This document shows positions 20,219 to 29,472 of a stretch of 64,000 nucleotides of DNA, piece after piece. Numbering within the stretch: position 1 is the stretch's first letter; each line of letters opens with the position of its first letter. Source of the stretch: Neisseria sicca (GTDB lineage: Bacteria; Pseudomonadota; Gammaproteobacteria; Burkholderiales; Neisseriaceae); assembly GCF_017753665.1 (NCBI RefSeq), contig NZ_CP072524.1, positions 1,178,001-1,242,000 on the forward strand, in the 5' to 3' direction. Below the pieces are notes generated by a model that searched no databases, was not told where the DNA came from, and was given only the letters and a program-made list of their open reading frames with translations. The position numbers and the translations under genes were made by a program.

Positions 20219-20779
20219 ATGAAAAAAATTATCGCCTTAGCCGCGCTCTCCGCTTTCGCCCTTGCCGCCTGCAAAGACAATACGCAAGCACAGCTTGAAC
20301 AGCAGCAAAAACAAATCGAAGCCCTGCAACAACAATTGGCACAGCAAAACGGCCAGCAGGACAATACCGTTTACCAACTCACTCCCGAAGCCGTACAAGA
20401 CACCATCCCTGCCGAAGCGCAAGCTAACGGCAACAACGGTCAACCCGTTACCGGCAAAGACGGACAACAATATATTTACGACCAATCCACAGGAAGCTGG
20501 CTGCTTCAAAGCCTGATCGGTACAGCCGCAGGCGCGTTTATCGGTAACGCGCTGGCAAACAAATTCACCCGTGCGAACAATCAAAACAGCCCGATTGCGC
20601 AGCGCGCACGTTCCCATTACTACCAATCGGCCCGTCCCAACGGCCGTACCAGCCAACAACTGAATACCCGCAGCATCCCTGCACAGCAGGCTCAACAACA
20701 ACCCCGCTACCGTCAAACCACCCAACAACCTTCCAACTACCGCCGCCCGATGGGTCGCGGATTTGGTCGTCGCCGTTAA
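20219..20779 (+). CDS. lipoprotein with coiled coil and glycine zipper
   Basis: This 186-residue lipoprotein has a signal with lipobox ALAAC (Cys18). A Gln/Glu-rich coiled coil follows (about 22-48: LEQQQKQIEALQQQLAQQ), then a hydrophobic glycine-zipper segment (LIGTAAGAFIGNALANKF, about 98-115). The tail is Gln/Arg-rich and ends GRGFGRRR. It is probably anchored in the outer membrane. The function is unknown; the layout recalls small envelope-stress or UPF0257-like lipoproteins. Confidence 0.8.
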   Translation: MKKIIALAALSAFALAACKDNTQAQLEQQQKQIEALQQQLAQQNGQQDNTVYQLTPEAVQDTIPAEAQANGNNGQPVTGKDGQQYIYDQSTGSWLLQSLIGTAAGAFIGNALANKFTRANNQNSPIAQRARSHYYQSARPNGRTSQQLNTRSIPAQQAQQQPRYRQTTQQPSNYRRPMGRGFGRRR

Positions 20780-20794
20780 TTCGGCAACAATGAC

Positions 20795-20832
20795 AAAAGG
20801 TCGTCTGAAAATATTTTCAGACGACCTTTTTA
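20795..20832. terminator. inverted DUS hairpin between convergent genes
   Basis: AAAAGGTCGTCTGAAAATA / TATTTTCAGACGACCTTTT stem with almost no loop. It serves the lipoprotein gene and possibly the convergent fxsA. Confidence 0.8.
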
Positions 20833-20869
20833 TTTCAAGCCAACCATTCCGGCTGACAGATTCCGTATC

Positions 20870-21343
20870 TCAATCTTTTTTATGTTCGATGTAAGCCTGC
20901 TGCTTCGTATCTGAATCTTCACCTGTTACCGTATATTCGCCCTCAATCACATCATCATCTTGTGCTTTAGTTGAAAACGGCCGTTGCCCGAACATATTCC
21001 CATCCATCTCCGCTTGTACGACCGGGCGGCCTTTAAACGGCAGCAACAGCAATAATGCCAATCCCGTCGAAATAAAGCCCGGACTCATCAGGCATACCGC
21101 TGCCACAGCATAACGTATCGGCCACAGCATTTGATAAAGCGAAACCTTTCCTCCGCTCCGTATCGTCGCACCTGCCAGTAAAATGCCGGACAGACCCGTA
21201 TTGCGCAGCATAAATACGCCGGACACGAAACTGATGACCATCAACAGCAACGCCACGCTGCCGCCAAGCCAGTCGGCAACCCAGACAATCGACATGATTT
21301 CCAAAAAAATCAAAACCAAAAAACCGATACCGAAAAATTGCAT
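20870..21343 (-). CDS. fxsA: FxsA family inner-membrane protein
   Basis: This is a 157-residue protein with three or four membrane segments in the first 105 residues, starting MQFFGIGFLVLIFLEIMSIVWVADW. A conserved core follows (GGSVALLLMVISFVSGVFML), and an acidic soluble tail. It matches the FxsA/YtzA family; the E. coli member affects F-exclusion of phage T7 when overproduced. The normal role is unknown. It is single, convergent with the lipoprotein gene. Confidence 0.85.
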   Translation of the reverse strand: MQFFGIGFLVLIFLEIMSIVWVADWLGGSVALLLMVISFVSGVFMLRNTGLSGILLAGATIRSGGKVSLYQMLWPIRYAVAAVCLMSPGFISTGLALLLLLPFKGRPVVQAEMDGNMFGQRPFSTKAQDDDVIEGEYTVTGEDSDTKQQAYIEHKKD

Positions 21344-21595
21344 AATTACTGTTCCTTAATCTCTAAGCCGAAGCGATTCTGACCAATCCGTATTTATATT
21401 CGAAGCCATAGCGGATACTAACATAAAGATAAAATCCCTGCTTTCAAGCAAGGAAAATGTGAAAAACGGTAAGTATTTCCCACCTTTTCAAACCCAAGCC
21501 GATAGATATATCGATAAGATGTTTATTATCCAAATGTTTATCCGAATCCCGGCGACTTCCCCGACAAAATCCGTGCATCCCTCCGAAAATTCCTC

Positions 21596-21601
21596 TATAA
21601 T
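21596..21601 (+). promoter_or_regulatory. -10 element of the tRNA-Pro promoter
   Basis: A perfect TATAAT ends 11 bases before the mature 5' end of the tRNA, which puts transcription start within a few bases of it. No clear -35 was seen. Confidence 0.6.
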
Positions 21602-21612
21602 GCCTGCTCATT

Positions 21613-21689
<77 letters not shown>

Positions 21690-21695
21690 AATATC

Positions 21696-21733
21696 AAAAC
21701 CTGCTTTGATTTCGTGATCAAAGCAGGTTTTTT
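21696..21733 (+). terminator. terminator behind tRNA-Pro
   Basis: AAAACCTGCTTTGAT - TTCGTG - ATCAAAGCAGGTTTTTT, a 15-base stem with T-run seven bases after the tRNA. It is not DUS-based. Confidence 0.88.
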
Positions 21734-21975
21734 CCATATCATAGATTCGAGTATGGACACTGCCATTTTAATAGGTAGAAAATGACAGTGGATTGCCGGT
21801 GTATCCATCTATATCCCCTGTTTTGTTTTCAGACGACCTTTTTCTTTATGGTTTTCCCCTGAAAAATGCAAAATTCCTAGATATTTTCACTATACTGCTT
21901 TTTGATATTCAGTTAAGAACCGTTAATCCGTTCGCGTATAATTTCAAGTTTTCTCAATAAGGCAGATGGTGTTTT

Positions 21976-23340
21976 ATGTCTTCCAACCAACCCCGTCAAA
22001 CTTGGTCCAACCGTTTGACTTATATCCTTACCGTTGCCGGCGCGACTGTCGGTTTCGGCGCGACGTGGCGTTTCCCGTATTTGGTCGGTGAAAACGGCGG
22101 CGGCGCGTATGTGTTTTTATTCTGTATCGCCATGTTTGTTATCGGTATTCCGATGATTTTGGTGGAAAACGTCATCGGACGGCGCAAAGGTGTGAACGCG
22201 CTGGATGCGTTCGGCGGCTCGATGAACGGCAAACCTGTCGCCAAAATTTGGAAACTGGTCGGCTGGATGGGTTTGCTCGGCGCGTTCGGCATTATGGCTT
22301 ATTACATGGTGCTTGGCGGTTGGGTGATCAGCTATATCGTTAATATTATTGGCGGAAATCTGGATATTTCCAGCCCGGTCAGCGGCGAACTAACGAAAAG
22401 CTTCTTTACCGAACACATCGAAAACAGCCCTTGGGAAATCGCGTTTTATACGCTGCTGTTTGTGGCGGTAAACCAATGGATTTTGGTCAAAGGCGTCATT
22501 GGCGGTATTGAAAAAGCGGCGAAATACCTGATGCCGCTGCTGTTTTTGTTCCTGATTGCCATGGTCGTGCGCAACGTTACCCTGCCGGGCGCGATGGAAG
22601 GGATTACTTTCTATCTGAAGCCTGACTTCAGCAAGATTACCGCCGAACTGTTCGTCTTCGTTTTGGGGCAAGTATTTTTCGCCCTGAGCTTGGGTTTCGG
22701 CGTGATGATTACCTTGTCCAGCTATCTGGATAAAAACGAAAATCTGGTTCAAACCGCAGTTATCACGGCAATTACCAATACCATCATCGCCGTACTGGCG
22801 GGCTTTATGATTTTCCCGTCGCTCTTCAGCTTCGGCGTTGCCCCTAATTCCGGTCCGACTTTGGTGTTCCAAAGTTTGCCGATTGTGTTCTCGAATATGT
22901 GGGCAGGACCTGTATTCGCCGTGATTTTCTTCTCGCTGCTCCTGATTGCCGCGCTGACAACTTCACTGACCATTTATGAAGTGTTGATTACAACGATTCA
23001 GGAGAAAACCAAAATCCGTCGTACAGCCGCGATTACGATTGTATTGGCTGCCATCTTCATTTTCGGCAACATCCCGTCCATTTTGAGCTATGGCCCGTGG
23101 AAAGACGTTTCCGTGTTCGGCAAAAATATTTTCGATGCCTTTGACTACATCAGCGGCAACATCTTGTTTATGCTGACCGCGCTCGGCTCCGCGCTGTTTG
23201 TCGGTTTCGTTATGAAGGACGAAGCGAAGGACGAATTGCTTTATAAAGGCAACCATACGACGGTCAATATTTGGTTTGCCTATGTGAAATACCTTGTGCC
23301 GTTGGTGATTTTGCTGATTTTCGTCAGCAACCTGTTCTAA
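21976..23340 (+). CDS. sodium-dependent transporter, NSS/SNF family
   Basis: This 454-residue LeuT-fold carrier has about 11-12 membrane segments. The first helix has the sodium/substrate site (TVAGATVGFGATWRFPYLVGENGGG); later come MILVENVIGRR and LGQVFFALSLGFGVMITLSSY, the helix 6 unwound region. Such carriers import amino acids (tryptophan, tyrosine, leucine or methionine) with sodium. The substrate is not decidable from sequence. It is a single gene closed by a DUS hairpin. Confidence 0.9.
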   Translation: MSSNQPRQTWSNRLTYILTVAGATVGFGATWRFPYLVGENGGGAYVFLFCIAMFVIGIPMILVENVIGRRKGVNALDAFGGSMNGKPVAKIWKLVGWMGLLGAFGIMAYYMVLGGWVISYIVNIIGGNLDISSPVSGELTKSFFTEHIENSPWEIAFYTLLFVAVNQWILVKGVIGGIEKAAKYLMPLLFLFLIAMVVRNVTLPGAMEGITFYLKPDFSKITAELFVFVLGQVFFALSLGFGVMITLSSYLDKNENLVQTAVITAITNTIIAVLAGFMIFPSLFSFGVAPNSGPTLVFQSLPIVFSNMWAGPVFAVIFFSLLLIAALTTSLTIYEVLITTIQEKTKIRRTAAITIVLAAIFIFGNIPSILSYGPWKDVSVFGKNIFDAFDYISGNILFMLTALGSALFVGFVMKDEAKDELLYKGNHTTVNIWFAYVKYLVPLVILLIFVSNLF

Positions 23341-23357
23341 AGTCTAATTAGGACAAC

Positions 23358-23394
23358 AAGGTCGTCTGAAAACCTTTTCAGACGACCTTGTTTT
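23358..23394. terminator. inverted DUS hairpin behind the NSS transporter
   Basis: AAGGTCGTCTGAAAA - CC - TTTTCAGACGACCTTGTTTT, 17 bases after the stop. Confidence 0.8.
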
Positions 23395-23509
23395 ATCAGA
23401 AACGGTAAATACGGTATAATTTGAACCAACACACATTACACCCGACGGATTGATTCCCCGTCGGTTTTCCCTTTTCAGACGACCTATACCGAATATCAAA
23501 AATCCATCC

Positions 23510-25957
23510 ATGACCGCAAAATCCTCTAAAACCGCATCAAAGTCGAAAGCCAAAACAAACGCCAAACCGACTACACGCCGTCAAAGCCAAGCCAAGACGC
23601 AGACCGAGCCGAACAAGGTTTCCGAGCGTTTGAAGGCTGCCAAAGCGCTGCAAAAGAATGAAGAAAAAAAAGCGCGCCCCGAGCATGTCGTCAATCTGAT
23701 TAACGACGCGCTGTGGCTCTTCGGGCTGATGGTGACGGTCTTCATCGCCATTTCCCTCGCCAGCTTCAAAATGACCGACCCCGCATGGTCGCGCAGCGTG
23801 CCGAAATCGGATGACATCGCCAATTTCGGCGGGCTGTTTGGCGCGTATGTTTCCGATGTCGGCTATTATCTTTTTGGACTGTCGTTTTGGTGGTGGATCG
23901 CCGCTTCGTGCGTTTTCCTCTATAAAAATTTCCGCCCGCTGCAAAAGCGCGAAAACTACAAATCGTACAACCACGGCGTTGCCGCGCTGGCTTTGTTCCT
24001 GCTTTTGGTGTGCAGCCCGATTCTCGAATATTTCACCCTTCAAAATACTTTGGACGAAACCCTGCCTGTCGGTGCGGGCGGTTTGGTCGGCGCTTTGGCA
24101 GGTTCAGGCTTGGCTTGGCTGTTGGGTAAATCCGGCAGCCTGCTGATTATGTGCGTCATGCTGCTGCTTTCCGTTTCCTTGCTGGCGCAAGTGTCTTGGC
24201 TGGAAGTCATGGCAAAAACTGGACGCAATACCGAAAGCCTGTTTTCGGGCATTTGGGGTCGTCTGAAAAAGGCATTGGGCAGACGCAAGGACGACGGCTC
24301 GACAGCCGAAGCCTTGGAAACGGAAAACACCCGCCGCATGGTGAAAGAAGCCAAAAACATCACCGCTACGCCAGTTACACCGCTTGCAGGCAGCACCAGC
24401 AACCGCAAATCTGTCGCGGTCTCCGTCGCGCCGCCGCCCAAAATTCAGGCTTCTTTGTTTGAAGACAACGAGCCGCAACAGACAGGCGAATACCACAAAC
24501 CCGGCATGAACCTGCTGCGCCTGCCCAACGGCGAACCCGTCAGCATCAATCCTGCCGAATTAGAGCGCACTGCCGAATTGATTGAATCTAAGTTGGCAGA
24601 ATTCGGCATCGGCGTGCAAGTCGTGTCCGCCACTTCCGGCCCTGTGATTACGCGTTATGAAATCGAACCCGCGCAAGGCATAAAAGGCAGCCAAATCGTT
24701 GCCCTGTCTAAAGATTTGGCGCGATCTATGTCGCTGCAATCCGTGCGCATCGTGGAAACCATCGCGGGCAAAAACACCATGGGCATCGAGTTGCCCAACG
24801 AAAAACGCCAAGACGTGATGTTGAGCGAAATCTTGTCTTCGCCCGTGTTTACCGAAGCCAAATCCAAGCTGACCGTCGCGCTGGGTAAAGACATCTCCGG
24901 TACGCCCGTCGTCGGCGACTTGGCAAAAATGCCGCACCTTTTGGTCGCCGGTATGACCGGTTCGGGTAAATCCGTCGGTGTGAACGGCATGATTATGTCC
25001 ATGCTTTTCAAAGCCACGCCCGACGAAGTCCGCTTCATCATGATTGACCCGAAAATGCTCGAATTGAGCATTTACGACGGCATTCCGCACCTGCTTTGCC
25101 CGGTCGTTACCGATATGCGCGAAGCAGGGCAGGCGTTGAACTGGTGTGTCGCCGAAATGGAAAAACGCTACCGCCTGCTTTCCCACGCCGGCGTGCGCAA
25201 CTTGGAAGGCTTCAACCAAAAAGTCGAAGCCGCCAAAGCATCGGGCAAACCCATGCCAAACCCGTTCAGCCTGAATCCGGACGACCCCGAGCCGTTGGAA
25301 AAACTGCCGATGATTGTGGTCGTTATCGACGAGTTGGCAGACCTGATGATGACCGAACGCAAAGCCGTCGAACAACAAATTGCCCGCCTCGCCCAAAAAG
25401 CGCGCGCCGCCGGTATCCATATGATTGTCGCGACCCAACGACCGAGCGTCGATGTCGTCACCGGCTTGATTAAAGCGAATATCCCGACACGTATGGCGTT
25501 TACTGTGCAAAGCAAAATCGACAGCCGTACCATCCTCGACCAAATGGGCGCGGACGAACTGCTGAAATACGGCGATTCCCTGTTCCTGCAACCGGGCAGC
25601 GCCGAGCCGACCCGCCTGCAAGGCGCATTCGTTTCAGACGACGAGGTGCATCAAGTCGTCAACTACGTCAAATCGCAAGCCCCCGCCGACTATGTCGAAG
25701 GTTTGCTCAGCGGTGAAGCCGCACTGGAAACCACCAACATCGTCAATCCGAATGCAGGCAGCGACGAATTGTTCGACCAAGCCGTTGCCTACATTTTGGA
25801 AAGCAAAAAAACTTCCATCTCCTCCCTGCAACGCCAGTTGCGCATCGGCTACAACCGTGCCGCCAACCTGATGGAAGCGCTCGAAAACGCCGGTGTCGTT
25901 TCTCCCGCCGACATCAACGGCAGCCGCAGGATTCTGGCGCAAAAAGACCAGTTGTAA
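23510..25957 (+). CDS. ftsK: DNA translocase FtsK
   Basis: This 815-residue septal DNA pump clears and aligns chromosomes at division. The N-terminus is basic (Lys/Ala/Thr-rich, 1-45), then four membrane segments (about 65-235). A short linker and the beta domain follow. The motor has Walker A GMTGSGKSVGVN (about 482-493) and Walker B (MIVVVIDELADLMM). The C-terminal gamma winged helix (QAVAYILESKKTSISSLQRQ onwards) would read KOPS and activate XerCD. ATG 23510 is preferred over an upstream frame that runs through a DUS. The linker is shorter than in E. coli. Confidence 0.93.
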   Translation: MTAKSSKTASKSKAKTNAKPTTRRQSQAKTQTEPNKVSERLKAAKALQKNEEKKARPEHVVNLINDALWLFGLMVTVFIAISLASFKMTDPAWSRSVPKSDDIANFGGLFGAYVSDVGYYLFGLSFWWWIAASCVFLYKNFRPLQKRENYKSYNHGVAALALFLLLVCSPILEYFTLQNTLDETLPVGAGGLVGALAGSGLAWLLGKSGSLLIMCVMLLLSVSLLAQVSWLEVMAKTGRNTESLFSGIWGRLKKALGRRKDDGSTAEALETENTRRMVKEAKNITATPVTPLAGSTSNRKSVAVSVAPPPKIQASLFEDNEPQQTGEYHKPGMNLLRLPNGEPVSINPAELERTAELIESKLAEFGIGVQVVSATSGPVITRYEIEPAQGIKGSQIVALSKDLARSMSLQSVRIVETIAGKNTMGIELPNEKRQDVMLSEILSSPVFTEAKSKLTVALGKDISGTPVVGDLAKMPHLLVAGMTGSGKSVGVNGMIMSMLFKATPDEVRFIMIDPKMLELSIYDGIPHLLCPVVTDMREAGQALNWCVAEMEKRYRLLSHAGVRNLEGFNQKVEAAKASGKPMPNPFSLNPDDPEPLEKLPMIVVVIDELADLMMTERKAVEQQIARLAQKARAAGIHMIVATQRPSVDVVTGLIKANIPTRMAFTVQSKIDSRTILDQMGADELLKYGDSLFLQPGSAEPTRLQGAFVSDDEVHQVVNYVKSQAPADYVEGLLSGEAALETTNIVNPNAGSDELFDQAVAYILESKKTSISSLQRQLRIGYNRAANLMEALENAGVVSPADINGSRRILAQKDQL

Positions 25958-25971
25958 TCTCAATAATTACC

Positions 25972-26017
25972 AAAGGTCGTCTGAAAACCGAAATATTGGT
26001 TTTCAGACGACCTTTTT
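25972..26017. terminator. inverted DUS hairpin behind ftsK
   Basis: AAAGGTCGTCTGAAAACC and GGTTTTCAGACGACCTTTTT with an 11-base loop. The IS481-type element begins 18 bases beyond it. Confidence 0.8.
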
Positions 26018-26034
26018 ATCAAACATGAGTAAAC

Positions 26035-26912
26035 TGTAGGAGCACGTCGCGTTGTTTACACCACAGGTTGAGAAAAATAAGCCTGCAAGACCTCAAACGG
26101 CGTATCGCCGTTCAAACTGCGGTGCGGCTTCACAGTGTTATAGAAATTAACAAAGCGGCACAACTCCTTTCGCCGGTGTTCCGGACTGTCAAACGACTGT
26201 TTCTTATGCCACATCTCCATCAGGGTGCGGATAACCCGTTCCGCCTTACCGTTGGTCTGCGGACGGGCAACCCGGGTAAACTTTTGACCAATCCCGTTCT
26301 CGTAACAGGCTACACCGAAAGCATGGTTGGCCGAGCCTTTGTATTCCGTACCGTTGTCGGAGTAAACGCACTCAATCAGGTATGGGCAGGGATCAATCAG
26401 ATGTTCGGCCAGAAACTTGGCGGCACTGTCTGCGGTTTTGTCCGGCAAAATGGCGGCGTATAGCTCCCTTGAAAAATCGTCGATAGCGATAAACAGGTAA
26501 TCCCGCTTATCGGTGGCTTTCTGCCCTTTGAGCAGCGGCAGCCGTTTGGTATCGAGATGTACCGGCTCTCCGGGGTAGGATTTATTGTAGCGTTTGGCCT
26601 GCTTTTTGAGTTTTTCCTGAATGCCGCGTTCTACCTTGGCCAGGCGTTTCATTCCGTACTTTGCCTGTTTGAAACGGTTGTTGGTACTGGTTTGGGGTTT
26701 GAGCAGTCTGCCTCTTGCGGCTTTAAGGGCGCGGTAAATGGTGACGCGGCTGACTTGGTAGCGGCGTGCCAGGGAGGTGACGCTCTCTTTCCCCTGCGTG
26801 TAGGCCAGCCAAATGGCTTGGCGGTGGTGCGAGGTGAGACGGGTGTTTTTGTGCATGTTCATGTTTCAGTATTCTCCTGGAAATACTGTAAACAACGCTA
26901 CTAGTTTCTACA
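26035..26912 (-). mobile_element. complete IS481-type insertion sequence
   Basis: Imperfect 26-base terminal inverted repeats lie at 26035-26060 and 26887-26912. Both share TGTAG at the outer end and GCGTTGTTTACA at the inner end. They are flanked by the 7-base direct repeat AGTAAAC at 26028-26034 and 26913-26919, the target duplication. The element is 878 bases with one transposase gene. Intact ends and duplication indicate recent insertion, between the ftsK terminator and yceI. Confidence 0.88.
26056..26862 (-). CDS. IS481-family DDE transposase
   Basis: This 268-residue transposase has an N-terminal helix-turn-helix (SVTSLARRYQVSRVTIYRALK) and an rve-type integrase core. The acidic triad lies in YLFIAIDDFSREL, ECVYSDNGTEYKG and the glutamate of TNGKAERVIRTLMEMW, followed by FYNTVKPHRSLNG. 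A full reading frame without breaks means it can be active. The gene is read leftwards; its start MNMHKN has two candidate ATGs two codons apart. Confidence 0.92.
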   Translation of the reverse strand: MNMHKNTRLTSHHRQAIWLAYTQGKESVTSLARRYQVSRVTIYRALKAARGRLLKPQTSTNNRFKQAKYGMKRLAKVERGIQEKLKKQAKRYNKSYPGEPVHLDTKRLPLLKGQKATDKRDYLFIAIDDFSRELYAAILPDKTADSAAKFLAEHLIDPCPYLIECVYSDNGTEYKGSANHAFGVACYENGIGQKFTRVARPQTNGKAERVIRTLMEMWHKKQSFDSPEHRRKELCRFVNFYNTVKPHRSLNGDTPFEVLQAYFSQPVV

Positions 26913-27004
26913 AGTAAACCTACCGTTCACCCGTAAGAAATGATTCTCATCCTTTCCTATGTTAAGATAAACGCCTTTACAACCTGATACAAAGGACAAG
27001 AATC

Positions 27005-27565
27005 ATGAAAAAAATCATCTTCGCCGCACTCGCAGCAGCCATCGGTACTGCCTCCGCCGCCACCTACAAAGTGGACGAATACCATGCCAACGCCCGTTTC
27101 GCCATCGACCACTTCAACACCAGCACCAACGTCGGCGGTTTCTACGGTCTGACCGGCTCCGTCGATTTCGATCAAGCCAAACGTCAAGGCAAAATCGACA
27201 TTACCATTCCCGTTGCCAACCTGCAAAGCGGTTCGCAACACTTTACCGACCACCTGAAATCTGCCGACATCTTCGATGCCGCCAAATATCCGAACATCCG
27301 CTTCGTTTCCACCAAATTCAACTTCAACGGCAAAAAACTGCTCTCCGTTGACGGCAACCTGACCATGCACGGCAAAACCGCCCCCGTCAAACTCAAAGCC
27401 GAAAAATTCAACTGCTACCAAAGCCCGATGGCGAAAACCGAAGTCTGCGGCGGCGACTTCAGCACCACCATCGACCGCACCAAATGGGGCGTGAACTATC
27501 TGGTTGATGCAGGCATGACCAAAACCGTCCGCATCGACATCCAACTCGAAGCTGCCAAACAATAA
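27005..27565 (+). CDS. yceI: YceI family periplasmic protein
   Basis: This 186-residue protein has a signal peptide (MKKIIFAALAAAIGTASA) and a lipocalin-like beta barrel of the YceI family that binds isoprenoid chains such as ubiquinone. Family marks: YKVDEYHANARFAIDHF, GSVDFDQAKRQGKIDITIPV, LTMHGKTAPV, and the ending DIQLEA. It matches the meningococcal antigen GNA1030 type. A TATGTTAAG segment shortly upstream may be its promoter, now 90 bases from the IS end. Confidence 0.9.
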   Translation: MKKIIFAALAAAIGTASAATYKVDEYHANARFAIDHFNTSTNVGGFYGLTGSVDFDQAKRQGKIDITIPVANLQSGSQHFTDHLKSADIFDAAKYPNIRFVSTKFNFNGKKLLSVDGNLTMHGKTAPVKLKAEKFNCYQSPMAKTEVCGGDFSTTIDRTKWGVNYLVDAGMTKTVRIDIQLEAAKQ

Positions 27566-27580
27566 GCCGCGGCGCAACAC

Positions 27581-27632
27581 AAAAGGTCGTCTGAAACGAA
27601 GCTTGCTGTATCCGTTTTCAGACGACCTTAAA
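27581..27632. terminator. inverted DUS hairpin behind yceI
   Basis: AAAAGGTCGTCTGAAACG and CGTTTTCAGACGACCTTAAA with a 16-base loop, 15 bases after the stop. Confidence 0.75.
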
Positions 27633-27713
27633 ATATTTCACAACGCCTTTTAGAGATTTCACATAAAATCCGCGATAATAACGTTTAATTTTCACACTAC
27701 GAGAAACACTCCA

Positions 27714-28280
27714 ATGAACAAAACCCTCAAACTCACTTTCGCCGCTCTCGCGCTTGCCGCAGCCTTCAACGCCCAAGCCGAGACACGCGCTGTCATCGAA
27801 ACCAATATGGGCAATATCAACCTGTCGCTCGACGAAACCAAAGCGCCGAAAACCGTCGCCAACTTCGTCAGCTACGCCCGCAAAGGCTTTTACGACAACA
27901 CCGTCTTCCACCGCGTTATCGACGGCTTTATGATTCAAGGCGGCGGCTTTACCCCGGACCTTACCCAAAAAACCACAGATAAAGCTGTTATCAACGAAGC
28001 GGACAACGGCTTAAAAAACACTGTCGGCACCATCGCCATGGCACGCACCGGCGATCCTAATTCCGCCACCAGCCAGTTCTTCATCAACACTGCCGACAAT
28101 ACATTCCTCAACTTCAAAAACAAAACCCCGCAAGGCTACGGCTATGCCGTCTTCGGCAAAGTAACCTCGGGCATGGATGTTGTACGCCAAATCAGCAAAA
28201 CCCCGACTGAAACACGCGGCTTCCATCAAAACGTCCCAGTCAAACCCATTATTATCAAACGTATAACCGTCACCCAATAA
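27714..28280 (+). CDS. ppiA: periplasmic peptidyl-prolyl isomerase (cyclophilin)
   Basis: This 188-residue cyclophilin has a cleavable signal (ending FNAQA-ET), so it acts on envelope proteins. Motifs: VFHRVIDGFMIQGG, MARTGDPNSATSQFFIN and YAVFGKVTSGMDVV. It is the exported counterpart of the cytoplasmic ppiB at 5152-5661. It is a single gene with DUS hairpins on both sides. Confidence 0.93.
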   Translation: MNKTLKLTFAALALAAAFNAQAETRAVIETNMGNINLSLDETKAPKTVANFVSYARKGFYDNTVFHRVIDGFMIQGGGFTPDLTQKTTDKAVINEADNGLKNTVGTIAMARTGDPNSATSQFFINTADNTFLNFKNKTPQGYGYAVFGKVTSGMDVVRQISKTPTETRGFHQNVPVKPIIIKRITVTQ

Positions 28281-28297
28281 ATATCGCGAATCCAAAT

Positions 28298-28354
28298 AAA
28301 AAGGTCGTCTGAAAAATCGAAATAACGGACTCCGATTTTCAGACGACCTTTTTT
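28298..28354. terminator. inverted DUS hairpin, ppiA end
   Basis: AAAAAGGTCGTCTGAAAAATCG and CGATTTTCAGACGACCTTTTTT with a 14-base loop. It can serve the convergent DUF4189 gene too. Confidence 0.8.
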
Positions 28355-28392
28355 GTCTTAAATGGCTACGCCATAAAAATCAACTCAATGAC

Positions 28393-28884
28393 TTACAACG
28401 ATTTCAAGCGGTTCCAAAACGCCCTGACCTGACCGCTATATAAATCAGCGGACGTACAATACGCAATTTCCAAACCACATTGACCTTGCGTCCCATATTT
28501 TTTAATACATTGGTTCAACGCAGTCTGATGGACGCTTTTGAAACGCGGAGAAGTGATGGCAACCACATTTTCCGCCGTGAGGCCGCCTTGCGCTTTCGGA
28601 TAAGCAAGCGCGATACAGGTATTGTGAAGCGGAATAACCGACTTACACCCCGTCGCCTGCCCCTGCTGCACGCCCGAAAGTGTATCTTGTGCGCGGCAAA
28701 AAGCCTCCAATTCGGCATTTGCTTCCAGTTGCGAAGCATTTTCTTTGGTTGTTTTGAGCTGTACGGCACTGCCGCCATCCGCAGGATTCTGCCACATGAC
28801 CAAGTAGCCATAAGTATCCGCCGCCCCCGCAGTACCTGCACATACGGCAAGAAGCAATGCAATAACTGTTTTTTTCATATTCAT
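28393..28884 (-). CDS. exported DUF4189-like protein
   Basis: This is a 163-residue protein with a signal peptide (cleavage after AGAA). It is Cys-rich: the pattern of CRAQ, GCKSVIPLHNTCIALAYPK and GLEIAYC resembles the DUF4189 repeat, in which paired cysteines probably form disulfides in the periplasm. ATG 28884 (MNMKK) or ATG 28878 (MKK) are both possible. The function is unknown. Confidence 0.7.
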   Translation of the reverse strand: MNMKKTVIALLLAVCAGTAGAADTYGYLVMWQNPADGGSAVQLKTTKENASQLEANAELEAFCRAQDTLSGVQQGQATGCKSVIPLHNTCIALAYPKAQGGLTAENVVAITSPRFKSVHQTALNQCIKKYGTQGQCGLEIAYCTSADLYSGQVRAFWNRLKSL

Positions 28885-28950
28885 CCCTGATTACTTTATT
28901 TACATCGGCTGTTGTCATTATAAAACAAAAGAACGGCATGATATATGCCC

Positions 28951-28999
28951 CTTTCAGACGACCTTATCCTGCTCGGACGGACTAAAGGTCGTCTGAAAG
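28951..28999. terminator. widely spaced inverted DUS pair
   Basis: CTTTCAGACGACCTT and AAAGGTCGTCTGAAAG with an 18-base loop, just behind the leftward hxlR gene. Confidence 0.6.
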
Positions 29000-29008
29000 C
29001 TGCTTATC

Positions 29009-29359
29009 CTACGGCTGCTTTCTGTGTTTCACACATTCTGCGGCGTATTGCACGCCCCAACGGTGCATCGCCTCGATAACGGGCATCAATGTCTGCCCGA
29101 ACGCCGTCAACGAATACTCCACCTTCGGCGGCACCTGCGGATACACTTCACGATGGACAATACCGTCGTTTTCCAGCTCGCGCAGCTGCAACGTCAACAT
29201 CCGCTGGGTAACGCCCGCCAACAGACGCTGCAACTCGTTGAATCGTCGGATTTCCCCGTGTAAATAATATAAAATCAATACCTTCCACTTGCCGCCGATA
29301 ATATCCAAAGTATTGACGACCGGACAGCAAGAGTCGTGCGGATGTTCTGTTTCCTCCAT
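29009..29359 (-). CDS. HxlR-family transcription regulator
   Basis: This is a 116-residue winged-helix regulator. HxlR marks: [69 protein letters not shown]. The Cys pair in DSCCPV sits where redox- or electrophile-sensing family members have their sensor cysteine. ATG 29359 is preferred because GGAGG is six bases away; ATG 29362 is adjacent. It is divergent from pirin, a common pairing, so it probably controls pirin and itself. Confidence 0.88.
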   Translation of the reverse strand: MEETEHPHDSCCPVVNTLDIIGGKWKVLILYYLHGEIRRFNELQRLLAGVTQRMLTLQLRELENDGIVHREVYPQVPPKVEYSLTAFGQTLMPVIEAMHRWGVQYAAECVKHRKQP

Positions 29360-29393
29360 CATTGACCTCCGAATGACGGTATAAAAATTGTGC

Positions 29394-29425
29394 GTACTTG
29401 TTAATAAGTTTGTACCCCATATAAT
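29394..29425 (+). promoter_or_regulatory. pirin promoter with HxlR-type palindrome
   Basis: TTGTTA (29398-29403) - 16 bases - TATAAT (29420-29425). The -35 lies in the palindrome GTACTTGTTAATAAGT with a second GTAC at 29412-29415; ACTTnTTAAnAAGT is symmetric at 12 of 14 bases. The position fits repression by the divergent HxlR protein. The operator assignment is inference. Confidence 0.55.
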
Positions 29426-29472
29426 ACATACAACAAAGTATGGCAACCACGACATTATTGATTTCATTACAC

